A stretch of 64,000 nucleotides of DNA from Phoronis australis (taxonomy: Eukaryota > Phoronida > Phoronidae), in the NCBI GenBank assembly GCA_002633005.1, contig NMRA01000451.1, positions 292,892 through 356,891 on the forward strand, written 5' to 3'. This document shows, piece after piece, positions 23,221 to 37,200 of the stretch. Made by a program: the position numbers and the translations under genes. How positions within the stretch are numbered: position 1 is the stretch's first letter; each line of letters begins with the position of its first letter. The notes under the pieces were generated by a model. The model saw only the letters and a program-made list of their open reading frames with translations. It was not told the DNA's origin and ran no database searches.

Positions 23221-24711
23221 CTGAGATATACCTAGCAGTATAAATGTGGATAGACTAGAAGTAGGTACACAAATAAGCAAGAAATGTTAGAGTCTGACAG
23301 AAGATAAACAGAGGAAAAATATGAAAACTTGTCAGACTGTTACAATAAAAGTGAAATGAATAAAAGATTTCTCTTTAGTGTTCGTAACCTTTTTCTATTA
23401 TAAAGCATTAAGATATAAGTGCATGTAGTGCCATTTTCCACTCACAGCAAGAAATACGTTATCTGCTCAAAAGCGTCTGGGTGAAAAGAGAAATCTTTGC
23501 AGACATTTTATTAGATAGAAGATGTGATGTTCACAATAGAGAATTCGTTTTTTAGAAAAATGAAAAAACTCCATGTACGAGTACCAGGGAAAGTTTCCCA
23601 ATGACTGCACCTGATTAACACTGACTAAGAAATCAGATTGGTTTGTACGCCGGGAATCGTCGTGGAGAACGAATCACGTGTCTTAGCCATTGAACAAGAA
23701 AATCAAGTGTTGCCATTATGCCACGTTCACGCAACGCGACATCCTTACTTTTGCCGATCTGCGCATGTCTGCACACATTTCCGGTCTATTGAGAAGGTCT
23801 ACAATAAACCCAGGGCTGCACTCCGCAGACGCAAAACAATAAAGCGTTATCTGACGAAGATCTGCGTGATCTTGCTTTACCTCAAGCAGTTTTCGTCTAC
23901 GGAACGCAGCGCAGGTGACGTGTTTAAATGCAGGTAACAATGCAGTCACGCTTGATCATTTGACATTGAATTTTTGTCCAATTGGTTTTCAAAAACCCTA
24001 ATATGAAGTTAGAAAAACGACAGACTGAAGAAATTAGTAACAGCATGAGAAAATGTGCCAATGATGCAGATACGTCGTTTCATTAGCGGGTCAACAGTCA
24101 CCAATCGCGTTCACGCACATCTCCAGAATTGATTGGAGTACTACCCCTTGAGATACGTACTAAATGGATTTTTCCCCTTCATTTTGTGTCGCAGCGGTAA
24201 ACCAGCAGCTGGCTCTGAAAGGCAACAATTGCAAAGTTAGGCATGCCCGGCGTCTGATTAGTGTTCATTATATTCTTAAGAAAATAGCACTACTGTATGG
24301 AGGTGTAGTGTTTGTTGCCGTTTTAATTTCAAGAAAAGGCCAGGGAATATCCCTTCAGGGTGATTTTTCTGTAGTTTTTTATTATCAAATTAAATAGTTG
24401 TTCCAAAAGAACAGGCACTGGGTGCTGCTCTTATAGAATAAGGACGCACAATTTCTACAAATAAAAATGAAGTCAAAACAAATCACAGAAATCACTTTGC
24501 ATTCATGAGAGGTAGTCACCGACTCGCAAGCTAACGGTAGCGAGACAGGCTGTTCATTGTCAAACAGTTAGTTTTATAGCCACCCGTTTATTAGCGGACT
24601 CACAAAGAACGTTTTAAAACCAGGATACCTGGAAACAATGAGTCCTACCGGACTTAGTAACTATCGGTACTTTTTGAAAATTTCCGAAAGATCGTCACAG
24701 GAAACTCCTAT

Positions 24712-24717
24712 TTTATT
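24712..24717 (-). terminator. Candidate SMOC polyadenylation signal
   Basis: TTTATT on the plus strand is AATAAA on the minus strand, about 280 bases after the SMOC stop codon. Other AATAAA words occur further on (near 24583 and 24377), so the site used is uncertain. Confidence 0.35.
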
Positions 24718-24998
24718 TGGAGGAACTTATTCAAAAGTTTACTTAGCTTTGATAAAAAGTAAAGAAACTGTTTCTGTGTCAAACTCCATGTTCTTACAAG
24801 GTTCAGAGGACGCCACCCACTAATTTGAAATCAAATAGTGTGGTCATCCGGAACCTTTCGTTTAAGAAGACTCGAAAAATGTGACAAATCATTGCTGTTG
24901 TCCACCAAGATACAAAAAACACAGTTCATCAAAAGCGTTGGACTTGTGCCTCCCACTCTATATGGTTATGTTGCGTGACATTGACAACTCTGATCACA

Positions 24999-25202
24999 TC
25001 AAGTAAACGAATGGTGTACGTCATTACCGTCTCCTATTACATCGTCGTCCTTCAACCCCATACACTTCACCAGTTCATCAGCGGTTATTTTCTTGTTTCT
25101 ATCCGCGTCACAGTAATTCACAAAGTTTCTTCCACATTTCCTTAGCTTTTTGTGTTTCCTTATTTCCTTCTTGAATCGTTTCCTCTCTTTTTTGTCTATA
25201 AC
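24999..25202 (-). CDS. SMOC: SMOC coding exon 9 (end of EC2, stop)
   Basis: Starts in phase 0 after GGACACTTACAG with VIDKKERKRFKKEIRKHKKL, then CGRNFVNYCDADRNKKITAD. The stop TGA is at 24999-25001. EF loop 495-506 keeps acidic/Asn ligands and the final Glu but has Lys where Gly is usual. Confidence 0.93.
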   Translation of the reverse strand, partial: VIDKKERKRFKKEIRKHKKLRKCGRNFVNYCDADRNKKITADELVKCMGLKDDDVIGDGNDVHHSFT

Positions 25203-28200
25203 CTGTAAGTGTCCACAAGACAGTGACAATTAAGACACTGGACATCCTCGAAATTTGCCAGTTGACATTGTCAACATTTTATGTCGTTGCGGCAGGCCAC
25301 GCACTTGTTAGTATTTTTGTTAAAGAATGAGATGTATTGGAAGGTGACCTTGGCAACTTTGCCTGCATGATGATAGTTCTTGCAAGTACAAGTCAAGCTA
25401 TTGCGGACGGAGTGCCAACGAATAGCGAACAACAAATGTGCTCAACCTAATGTACATGTACACCAACGACATCCTCAGGAAATCATAACAGACAATACAT
25501 GTATGAGCATTCTGAATATTCTTCTAATGATATTCCTCATACTCAGTTGTTTCGTACATGGGACTAACTTTTCTGAGCACGTCTGGTTTACTACTTTCCG
25601 CCAGTAAAATGAGAGTAAATGTGTGAACTCAAAATACTTGTGTTTATTTATCGCAAATGGCGAAACCGGAAGGGCTAACAAAAATAGTCAAACGAATAAC
25701 TCGCGTAAAATAATAAACCGGAAACCAATAGTGGCGTTCCTTGATATTCCAGTTATTACTTAAGCACCATTTACCTTGTTGTTGTTTTTGTCCAACATAA
25801 CTAACTTCCACCTGACTACCCGTTCTTCTAAGGAATAGTCGGGGTTGTCTTCCGGTCTCTTGCGCGGATCCGTGCTACCATTGTGCAGATATGACATCAT
25901 TTCCGCCGTTAACGTGTCTAGCAGTTCCTGCAGGAACGGAGCTTTGGCACTGGTCGGACAACCTTGAGGGAAGTAACACACGCGTAATCGCAACTGTTGT
26001 ATTAGTGTCATTTGATGATGAGGAAACTTGAGCTTACGTGTGTTCACTTGTTACTAATATTGTCGACAAGTTAAACTAACAGGCCCATTGATCACGTCTT
26101 TCCGGGTGAAGTGGATCATACGATATATCCCAATTGCACTGTGTATGAATCAAGCTACTACAGTAAGCCGTTGTTTTGATATCCTATACGTGCACGCCAA
26201 TTATATTAAGGCGTAATCTATTAACGGGTTTGAGTTCTTTTACTTATTGAAGCATCTCAAAATTTTTATAGAAAATGGGTAAAGTTTGAAATAAATAAAA
26301 GAATCTCAGGAAAATTACCGTCAGCGGGTGTGCAGAACTACCAGCCCTACTGGCGACGGCGCTAACTAAAAGTTCAAAAGCTGTCGTCTAACACAGCAAC
26401 AATTGTTACCTATCAAAATTCACCACACTTTTACCTTTATACGCATTCTTGGGTGTCTTTTTGCCGCCTTTTCTAGGTGGTTTACCGTCGCAGACCGGCA
26501 TTACCTTGTGAGTGGCGGTCCCAGGGATTGGTCTTCCTGTGTTCTCATTGGCGCACCAACAGAAGCTTGTAGAATCGTGACATTGCTCTTTTCGATACTT
26601 CCCGTTGTCTTGGCAACGTGGTATGTAAATTCCACTGGCCGGGTTTGCTTTGTTTGCTTCTTCAGCTACGCGTCTTTCTTCGTTACAGTCGTTTAGTTCT
26701 GCAGAAACGGTTTTGATTCACAACAGTCGTAATATCTATTGACAGTTTTACTTACGCTTAGAAGCTGTGAGTTATGCATTATCCGTGATCAATAGAGGGC
26801 AACTAACTGGTGCTTAGAATTATTGCATCCTATAAGAAGCAAAGCACCACTGAAATTACTCACTGTCTTCGTTGTCGGATCCCCTCTCATCCGCAGGGTC
26901 TTTCCTACGTCCTGGCTTCAGTCCTATCCTCTGGCGATTTCCTAGAGTTGGGCCGCTGCTGGATGTGTGGAAGCTGTCGTCTGAAATGAGATGTTCACTA
27001 TCATACAGTTGTATACAAAGCACATTGACTTCCTTGGAGGGCTCAAGCCTGCCCACGCACAAAATTCTTCTCTCGTGCACGATATTGCACTCTCACGGAC
27101 GCATATTCCCCACTCTCGGACCGTTATCCTGTCTCGCAGACTAACCTTGTTCCATCACGTTATTCCTTGCCCGTGGTGCAACTTCCTCCGCTTAGTCACA
27201 AACTCGTCGATCGAGTTGCGGCGCTACTTTTGTTGCTGTTCATTTTTTCAATAAATTAATTGAATGGCTTGTAAAATCGAACAAAAATAGCCTTCATTTC
27301 TCTACATAATGTGAAAGTCATCCCGTTTACCAAATTTCTTTGCAAAAATTATGGTACACTTTATCAAAAGCCCGTGCTCACCGGATAACGGCATACGAGG
27401 ACAACCGACAAGCATTGTGGAAAGTGAGTTCAACAGGATTTTTGCTGTGTTTTAACCACGTTGTCAATATCCGAATAATTTGGTGGAAGTCACTCCTGTA
27501 AAAAACTTGTTGAATACGCGATTAATAATTTCCATCGAACTTCTCTCCAGCTCTCTGTATCTTTGACGGTCGTTCGCAGCGCAACAATAGAGCAAACGGC
27601 CAAGAGACATAAATAACAGCAAGATTTCGAAACTGTTTTTGTCTTGTCCTTGAGCAAAAATTAAATCACAGAGTCAAAAGAATACATTACGTGACCCACT
27701 CAGTGCTAGCCAATTGCGGCGAGGAAATTTATACCTACTTGGGAAACAAAGTCATCGTGCAATTTACAGGGATGCGCTCTGTTTTCATAGTATGTGCGCT
27801 GCTGTTGGTTTCCATCTGAGTGGCTTCGTCGCATATTCTTGTAACCTTGTGTCATTTTACTTTTGCTTAAAGATGAGACCAGAACAGTCTCGAAATATAG
27901 CTGTCATTAGTCATGTCGTTAGTTTTCTTATGTCTCTTGGCCGTCTGCTTTATTGTTGCGCTGCGAACCGTCGGCCCTCAAACAGAGAGATCAAGCGAAT
28001 TTCGTTGAAAAATACTAATTGTGAGCATTGCGTGGTCAACAGCTTTTTTTCTATATTGTTAATACATGAACACTTGATTTGTTATTGTTTTCATTCTATA
28101 TCTCAAAGGACGTAGTTGTAATATGATTGCGTCTAAAATCGAGAATTATCGAAAAATTGACCGGAATGTGTTCTCTGAGAAGAGCATTTTCACATTAACT

Positions 28201-31200
28201 GATTTGTGCGTAAAGATTTTATATCAGGTTACGCAAAATGGCCCAAGAGAAGATCAGTTTGTGAGGGTAAAGAATAACTCCCGTTATTGGAATAATGTGC
28301 GGGGTTGGTCCATTCGCGAGCAAAGAAATATGTCCGCAAGAAGCGAAAAGGGTTTCGGGAGGGGTAAATATGCCCCCGTGAGGGGAAAAGTGTACGCGAG
28401 AGAAAAATTTTGTGCGTGGGCAGCTGAGAGGCGTGCGCGGGAAGAGAAGTCCAAGTGCCTTCATATAGCTACTGTTTACCGCAATAAACGATTACTGAGA
28501 CGGTTTGTCATCCGAACGCGGTTTCAGAAAGGACCAGCGAGTGCTTTACGGGGATGAAGGATGGTCTGCGAGAAACATTTGAAATACTAAAAGAGGACTG
28601 TGACAATAACCTGACAACCACTGTGCGCCTTATGTTTAAAAGGTTTTTAAAAAATCTTTTGCCATCATTGACACGTAGACTAAGCAAAGACAGTGTACAA
28701 CAAAAGTTTATAGACTGCAGAGAACAGGCCAGGTGGCCATCTTACCCTCCAAGATGACAACTAGAACACAGTTTGTTTGCCTAATGTGTGAGCTACTGTT
28801 GATTGTTAAAGAAGATACCTCGTTCAGTGCAACAAAGGAAGAGAAACTAGAGTGCACAGTAGCGTTTACCTGCGGACCTGTCGGTGACATGTCTACCAAG
28901 AGCCAACGTACCAAGAATCCTAATGCTGGCCACAAGAGCTCGCAACAGAACTTTAAGTAACAGTTTGCTCTCTTTGCCGTTGTCTTACCATTAGGGTCTC
29001 TTCTGTCTTGTCCACTGGCCGTCCCAGTCTCCAAATCCTCAAGGACTAAGAACAATTGGACACTGTTGTGTTATCCAATGACAGTGACAAATGGAATAAT
29101 GTAACGTGGGCTGTACTTTGCCTCTTGTGCTTTAGGTCACACCGTCAGCTTTATAGTGTTGCATGACGTAGACGCATACACACGTAAAGCATATGTACAC
29201 CAAAAACGTTAATGTGGGACATTTATTGTAACAACCTGAGCTCAGTCTCGAGAGAAGTGCCATTCTCTGGTAAAATAGTGGCCGAATCTCCCAGGTCTTC
29301 AGTAGGCAGAAGCAGGGGTAAAAGCGAGTCAAGGGGCAGACACCGGACAAACAGGGTACTACGGGATTTAGGTCACCGCTAGCAAAGCATGGGAACGTGC
29401 CACCGATCGCTTGCCAATACAGCCTTTGGTAGACGATCAGACAGGTCAACTTACCTGGAGTGGTAGTCAGTCTTGGGTCTGCTTTCCAGACAAGGGTGAC
29501 GTAACAGACGGATATAGTTACCAGTAAATCTCGTGTGTCACTTTACCTGTAGGTTGTTAATTGGTTACTAACCTCGCGTCTCTAGCCCTTGGCATATTTT
29601 TCATATTGTTTACTTGCGTTCCGTGAACGGAATAAAATATTTTACTCGCCTCATATGTACTGTAGGTGGCGTCCCATGCGGCATCAACATCCACGCGTCT
29701 TTCTAGATACTGCATTTTAGTTCGTGGAGAAATTCAAAGACGTGGAGATTCTCAAGCAAAAGAAAGGTTAAAAGAAGGCTACAGCTACCGGCAAACTGGA
29801 TGATGCATGCCAACCATCGAATGCGACTAACACGGCTACTTAAATGTCGACTCACCTCGGCGAATCTGAGTGCCAAGCGGTCTTTCATTGGCTTTAAATC
29901 TAGGCTGCTCATCTGAATTGAGTGATAAAAATAAACGAAACATGGGTGTGCAGTGATATTCTTTACAGCTCAATACTTTGCTCGTGACCCGGCATAGTCA
30001 TATAGCATTCTACAAGTGTCAAATCCATGCGTCATATGCTAAGACTGTTCCACGTTATAAGTTACAGACTGGTCCAAAGGCGTTTTTTTAAGCTGTATCA
30101 GAACTGACAGACTGCTCTACAAAATGCTGACAGGTGTATTTTTACGGGATCAGTTAATAATAATAGTAATAATATTAATCATATTAATATTAAGAATAAT
30201 AACAATAATACTAATAATGCTAATAACATTAGTAATAATAGTCATGATAAATATGTACTTGGTGCCCAAGACTCCTCAAAATTCGACCTACTGAGAAGGA
30301 AACTTTTTTAGCAAACTCGAATTTTTGGATTTGCGGTAGTCTGACAAACTGGGGGCGTTCTTTTTAAGACACTTAGTAGCATTTTCTGTCGGCGAATGTT
30401 GAACTTCTTAAAGGTAATCACTCCTCTCTGTGAAAATGTTTGAAATTATGTTGCGTTATCTTGAAATGCTCAGTTTCATAATTTTGATTTGTATGTGATT
30501 TACCACTGCAACTAATTGAGTATACTAACTGCAGCCGAGCGAAGCATTACTCTTGCCGCGGGCATGCCAAGAAACACTTGATCAACCTCATAAAATACAT
30601 TCATGAACTAAACTCGTTTCCTTGTGGCTAACACGAAGTTTGAACATACACATGCACGCAAGTGCGCGCTCATACACACTAAGCACTCCAGAGTTTTTGA
30701 ATAGGTCTCTGTCAAGAGTTTGCGACGCAATTATGTTTTTTGCGTTCTCTTGAAAGCGTGACTGACGTTTGGCAGTCGGGCAAAGTAAAGGTTATACAGT
30801 GCAATTGTTCCGGCCTATCAAGCGAAAGTTGCACGCTAAAAGCCAGATGCCCCGGGGCCCGTACGGATAAAATAATGACAGTCCACCAGGAGTCGTTTGC
30901 GAAGGCTAGAAAGCTCAGCTCACTACAACCAAATAATTTAATAGAGCACATTAATGTTAGAAATTAGAACTGACGGAATACTGGTTAAAGGGCATTTGAT
31001 GTGAAACGTGAAGCGAAGTAACAAGCTACAAACTTAATGTAACGAATATAAGCTACTAAGGACGAAAGCTACAAGCAAGCAGAGACGGCACAAGCATACA
31101 TGTACCAATGATCAACTCTAAAAGCTTTAAGCAGGACAGACTACTGAACGCGCACGACCCTGAGTCACTCATTCGGCAGACTGCCACTATTTTTCCAATG

Positions 31201-34200
31201 GCAATCGTTTGGATTGTAGGTCTAATTTCGCACGTTTCTGCGCATGGGTAGAGGACATTCAGGTGACCAATGCCAAATGAACAATGTGAATTCTTTTATG
31301 AACAAGTTGTAATAACACGTAAAGCTTGTTGGGTAATTAGTTCCAACTAACAAAAGACAATAACTACGCTTTATTTGAATGCCGGGGAAATTAAATGGAA
31401 ATGAAATTACAATAGGACAATTAAATCTGTAGTGTCACTAAGATAATATAGGTGAGTCTCATCAGTTAAAACTTTACAACTTCATTCAAAACAGCCCGGC
31501 TACAATTTCAGAACATAAACCGCTGTTAAACAATTGCCGATTGTGAGATAACTTACCTCCCTTGAAATCAACACCCAAGCACAAAGACCATTCTTTCCGT
31601 TTAATTCCGCCGTCTCCATTCAGATCACAATAATTGACAAAGGTTTTAGCACATGCTTTTGGTTTCATAACTTGTCGCACCATCTTTTTCAACGATTTAA
31701 GTTCACGTGATTTCAACGTTCCGTCTTTGTCGTTATCTAGCTCTGTGAACTTCCATTCAATAACTTTTTTCTCGGGGGACGCAAGTATCGATTTCTCCTC
31801 CGCGGCTCGGATGGGTAAGCCATCTGCAGAAAATGGAATGAATCTTTCTGTGGTTGCAGACCAGACGAAACGTTCAGGAATCCTGACAGCTATTTTACAC
31901 GCTGATTTTTAAAAGTTTATGTAGGAAATTATGCTTTTTCTTGAACTTAGATAAAACGCTTAAACATACATGTACGTATATACTCAAGTATGAGACCGGA
32001 AAATGTCTCCCAAACTTACATAGGCCCCCAAGTCGGAGAGAAGTCTTATTGGCAATTCCAGATTATCCAGTAAGCGTAACTGCAGGTTATTAGTACTCAG
32101 TGGTGGATCTACGGGGGGGTTCAGGGGGTTTAAACCCCCCCTCGGGCCAGGACCCAAAAATCAAAAATAAACAAAAGCGTATCCAGCAAAACAAAAACGG
32201 CACCGCCAGCGCGTGTAAACCCCAAGTAAACCAACTTGGAAAAAATTGAGGGGGGTTCACTCTGAAAATATAGTTTTTTGCATTGTGAATTGCTGAGTTG
32301 TGGCTCATCGGCAAAACGCGCGGGGATTAATTGTGCGCGCGCTTCCGTCGACACTTCTGAAGTAGCCAAGTATTTTAGATGGATTCACCGCTGAAAGAGC
32401 AGTTCTATAGCTGATTTCTTTAGGTAACTAGCTTCTTTACTCTAAGATATATTTTGATTTGATTAGGGGAAATACTGCGGTGCCGCAACCCTGATATTCA
32501 GGCGAATTGACGTGCAACGTTTTTACCTCATCTGTCATGCCGTGTCATTCTATTACACTCCACACGTTTGTAACTGATGTATAGTAAAGTTGTCTTGCGC
32601 AATATCATACAGTGTACATGTACATGTAATATTGTGTACATGTACATGTAATATTTTTGAAAAAAAATCTTTTTCCGAAGAATTGCTATTGTGGCGGGCG
32701 CCGTGGTCTGGTCGCGAGTCCGTTTGAAGACACACTCTATAACAAGTTATGTCTATACAAGGAATGACCAAGGGGGCACTCACATTGAGAAAGTGACCGC
32801 ATTCGCGAAAAGTGTACAGTACCAGAAATTGCGGGGAGGCTGTTCTTTCACAACAAAGTCTTGCGGGACTCGTGCAATGTTCAATAGGCCTCCTAAGGAG
32901 CCCTAGTTCCGACCTCAACACCTACCGTCTGTCTACCTGCAATAAGCACACTGCCGTCTTCTATACTGGGAATTTCCGCAGAAAGGCTCACCCGATGAAA
33001 CGCTCATGCCCATGGGCATTTATTTGATATTAGTACTTCGGGTTTCAAGCGTTCAGACATTGGGACGTTTATTTCGAAAATTGCAAGAGATGCAAATAGG
33101 TCCTGGGATGCTTCGTCAAGGTTTGAAGTAGTCCATGATGAACGGATCAAATTTAGTTGCGCATGTAAGTCTTTTGAATGGACTTGGCAACCTCAAGGGT
33201 CTCAGTGTCAACTGAGCTGCGAAACGAGATGCTGACATTGTAGAGGCTTACAAGCTCATTGACACAGCAGTTGACGAAGTGCAAGCGTTGGGAACAAATA
33301 TCAAAGATATCTGGGTAGAATGGTTGCAAGACGAGCAAATCATTGGATCCGATATACAAATTACTCGGCAGTCTAGACAACAGAAGGATAGGACTAACGT
33401 ATGAGTAACCACTGGGGATTAAAATTTTAGAGAAAAGTTTTCAATTCAAAATTTTTTTGCATAGTACACTTTAGATCTCGCGACGGACCAGGCCAGCTTG
33501 ATTCGTGTAAATGTTGAGTTTCAGTGTACTTCTGGTCCCTCGGCGAACTAGTCTTGTGATTTTTTTACCAAAGTGTGCTTTGTAAAACTATTTATCTCAG
33601 CCAGTAATGTTTGGTCCCGCGACAGATCGACTATTTTTATAGGGATAATAAGCACAGGTGTACTGTTGGTCTCGTGATGGACCAGGTCAGCTTTTTGTGT
33701 ACTCGCAGAGTACATCTGGTCCCTCTGCAAACTAGTCCAGAGTATCTTTTCACCACTGTGCACAGGATGTTTTGGTTTCGTGAAACTGTTTTCAGATGAT
33801 TTGTTTCCTGGTAGATTTGACGTTTTTCAATTGTTGTCAACGTGATTCAGCTTAATAAAGTAATACCTAATGATTTATTGTCGCTTTTAATAATAGACTA
33901 TGAGTTGAGAATACCATCGTTCGCCAGTTTTTCTCGTAACGAGACAGAACACATGTTTATTTCCGGACTAACAGTACAGGTCTTCGTTCTTAAACAACTG
34001 GAGGCTGCTGTTACGCGATCATTTGAGAATCAAGTTTTTATGCCCTGTCGGTGCTCCTTAATTATGCTCTTGAATATTTGGAAATTGTCTAAACCCCTGT
34101 ATACACACCACACTTTTTCGTATACGACTTTTCGTATGCTAAAATACGTGTGTGTAAGCAGATGTTCCAACAAAAAATTTTGCTGGTGGCGTGACTCATA

Positions 34201-37200
34201 CCCAGATGTGCACAATATGGTTTCACGAAACTTATGAGCCAAGTTCATGTGACGAAATCGAGAAGAGTTTTTAATTATCTTAAGAAAAACTCCAGAGACA
34301 TGTTAAGTGTCAGAAACTGACCAGGATGCATGGAAATTTCACTATTTGGCTACAAAAACAAAAAAATATCTTACACGGGAGGGGAAACCCCCCTGCCGAC
34401 CTTCCACCGCTCGGCGCCACGCGCCTAGGATTCGACCTTGGCGGGAATCTTAAACCCCTCCCTTGCTGAAAACGTAGATCCGCCACTGAGTAGCCCGCAT
34501 ATACCGAGGATTTTGTCTTGCAACTACAGGCCCGTCGCTTGATACTGCATTTGGGGTGGATGTCGAAGCCATTTGGGTGGCTGAAAATTGTGGCCACTAG
34601 TGGGACATCTTGAAAACTGTGTCCACGGAAGAATTCGTGGCAATCGGGGCAAAGGAGCCACTCAAATCACCAGAAAGCCGTGAAAAACCTTAGTCCGGCA
34701 CTGCTTATAAAATACTCAACAATATAGATACAGAGTTTCGTACGTATACAAATATACCCGTAGATCTATAGAGGGGGTTTCGTACAGTGCTGAATCATTA
34801 GTCTTCCGATCTAGCAGATTTTATGTCCGAGTATTTACGGTATCCAATTAAACAGAGAAAGAAAAATTAAGCGCTAATACTTGGCGTAGTAAACTAATTT
34901 CTCGACACCTGTTGTTTCGCTTTGAAACTAGGCTCTGTTCATGTTTCAAATTCTTGCACAAGCAAATCAAAGCGCATCAAAAATATGCTGCCCTGTTTTA
35001 AACACCTACCTGGAAATATACCGTGCGGATCTATTTTTGAAGTTGGTCGCGGTATTCGAGAGAATTCTTCCGAAAACAGGTCAATCAAATTTTTGTTAAA
35101 ATCGGTTCTCTGTTTTGACGAGCAGCCTGAAAATAGAAGGTGACAATTACGTCAAGTTTAAGAAACTCCACGGTCGACATAACTTTAGTATCAATTCATT
35201 TGGTTTCATTTTATTTTATTTTACTTTATTTTATTTTGTAGCTATCAAGATCTTGATAATTGTAGTTCAGCAAGAATTCTGGTATTATATTATATTAACT
35301 ACGCACATGTAAAAATAAACGCGCATTCGCGCTGCAGAAGCGACTAATAGAGCTACGCGTATCTCCGTTGTCAACTTTGTCGAATGTCCGTGAGAAAGTC
35401 GTATCCTGGCGAAAACTGGAAAGGAATCTTTGCTGATTGTTTTACAAACAAAATCGCCCCGTGAGGCCTAATACAGAGTAAAAACATGACTTTCAAGCTT
35501 ATGCAAAAGCAGTTATTGGCAATGACATTTAATAGCAGTAAAATGACAAAACTTTTCACGAGAATATTCATGTTTGAATACATACATCTACACACCCTGT
35601 CAGACGTTTGGTGTTCCTTGGTGATTGCTGTAGTTTTCTGCGTAGCCATTTATTGTATTTATAGTCACTGATGATGCTTGACTGGAGTTCAGCGAAACGT
35701 CTGGTAGTATATATATCCAAATATACATGTTCTCGTGAAAAGTTTTGTCGTTTTAGTCATGGTTTTATGTCTTCCAACCACCAAGATGGCCATTTGTCCC
35801 TTGCATTAGTGGTCTTTTGCCTTTTTATAGCTTCCACTTGACGGCATCAACATAGCAATACGGGAAAATGCTGAAGAAAAATTCCGCTTAGTTCCTTCAC
35901 GTCCGTGAGAGAACAAGCAAATGCAGCAGAACAAAAAGTACCGTAAGCTCTTACCTTTGCACCCAGGACAGGATCTTGGATTGCCACCTACTGAAATAAA
36001 ACAACCGATGATAATCACATGAATGATATATCATCAAACTGCATCTAATTGGACTTGACGTTTACTACGTCACCAAGCCGCAGTCTAGACAGTCACATTT
36101 ATGAATAAGCTTATCTTCTTTTTAAAGTAGGTGAAATATTTCTTGCAGCAGCCACAGATCCGGAATTTATGCGGACATGGAGAATGCTGTCTTTGCTCAC
36201 GTACATAGCGAGCTAGTGTCGTTAACTGGCTATCGCAGCGTGGTATACTCTTGCACAAGCGTTTTGTCCACTCTTAACAGGCGTAGTGTTTGTTTGTATA
36301 TTGTCACAACAATTAAAATTCCTTTTGACAAATACAACATGTCAATGACCAAATATCCAAGCTTAATTATAACCCCTGAGAGTTTGACACTATGTAAAAC
36401 AATATTTCAAAGGCATTATTAAATTATTCTATCCAAGAATTGAAAGCGTTAACAACTTTAACTTTTTCGCTAACTATGATACAAAGGACCGGTGTTGAGA
36501 GCGCCATTGTCGTTTTATTAGACACTTGGCGAAAAACGCATGAACCAATTCCCATGATTTCACGCTGTGCTTGTTACAACAGTGAATTTGTGTTTAGTCT
36601 TGCGACAGTCCCACCGTTCCTGCCATTTCTGAAAGAATCGCTCAACGCAAGTTTACATCGAACAGCACAGGCAAATTCCAGACAGAATTAGTTTTTCCTA
36701 AAAAGTATTTTAAGGAACACGCTTGCACTAAATAATTGTGCTGTCGGTGCAAGTTAAAGAGACACAGTCGGTTTTAGAGTCGAAAAACGCTTTGTGGGAT
36801 TATGTGGGATTATTGTTGGGTAGATTTTGTGAAGTTATTATCTTAGACTTGAGCTATAACACAGCAAAATCCATTGTGATTTGTGGTTTTATTAGAAATC
36901 ACCTATTCTAGATGTTGGCTTCCAGTCATTCAGCAAAATCAATTGAAACTGAGGCCGATGACCTTAAAATAATCGGCTACTTTAGTTGCCGCATTGACTT
37001 TTAGCTTTACTAGCAGAGCGTCGGACTGCGACCGCTGGGTTGTCGGTTCCAATCCATCTTGGCACTGATTGCAAATGCATAACATTGTCGCCGATCATGT
37101 CACTTTAAATTGGCAATTTTGACTTGACCGTCACTAGACCTACCTGTAGTTCGTGACACTACGTAGACAAATAAGCAAATTCGACACATAAACCTTACAT

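Larger units (their letters stand above)
17625..24998. other. Intergenic region between DNAJC4 and SMOC (convergent 3' ends)
   Basis: Contains the 3' UTRs of both genes and repeats described separately: MITEs at 17813 and 19190, a hammerhead-bearing element at 20283, an unrecognised ORF cluster at 20711, a split tRNA-like sequence at 21182 and a small repeat at 23090. No other exon was recognised. The stretch 22000-24700 shows only short frames and no repeat I could pair beyond the 23090 copy. Confidence 0.6.

Noticed and set aside
27714-28557. Two consecutive plus-strand ORFs of 133 and 144 codons
   Set aside because: They are in different frames, show no family, lie in a SMOC intron, and the second is largely the purine-rich dispersed repeat.
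33842-34237. 131-codon plus-strand ORF
   Set aside because: Composition is Ser/Cys/Phe-rich like translated AT-rich intron, and there is no recognisable domain.
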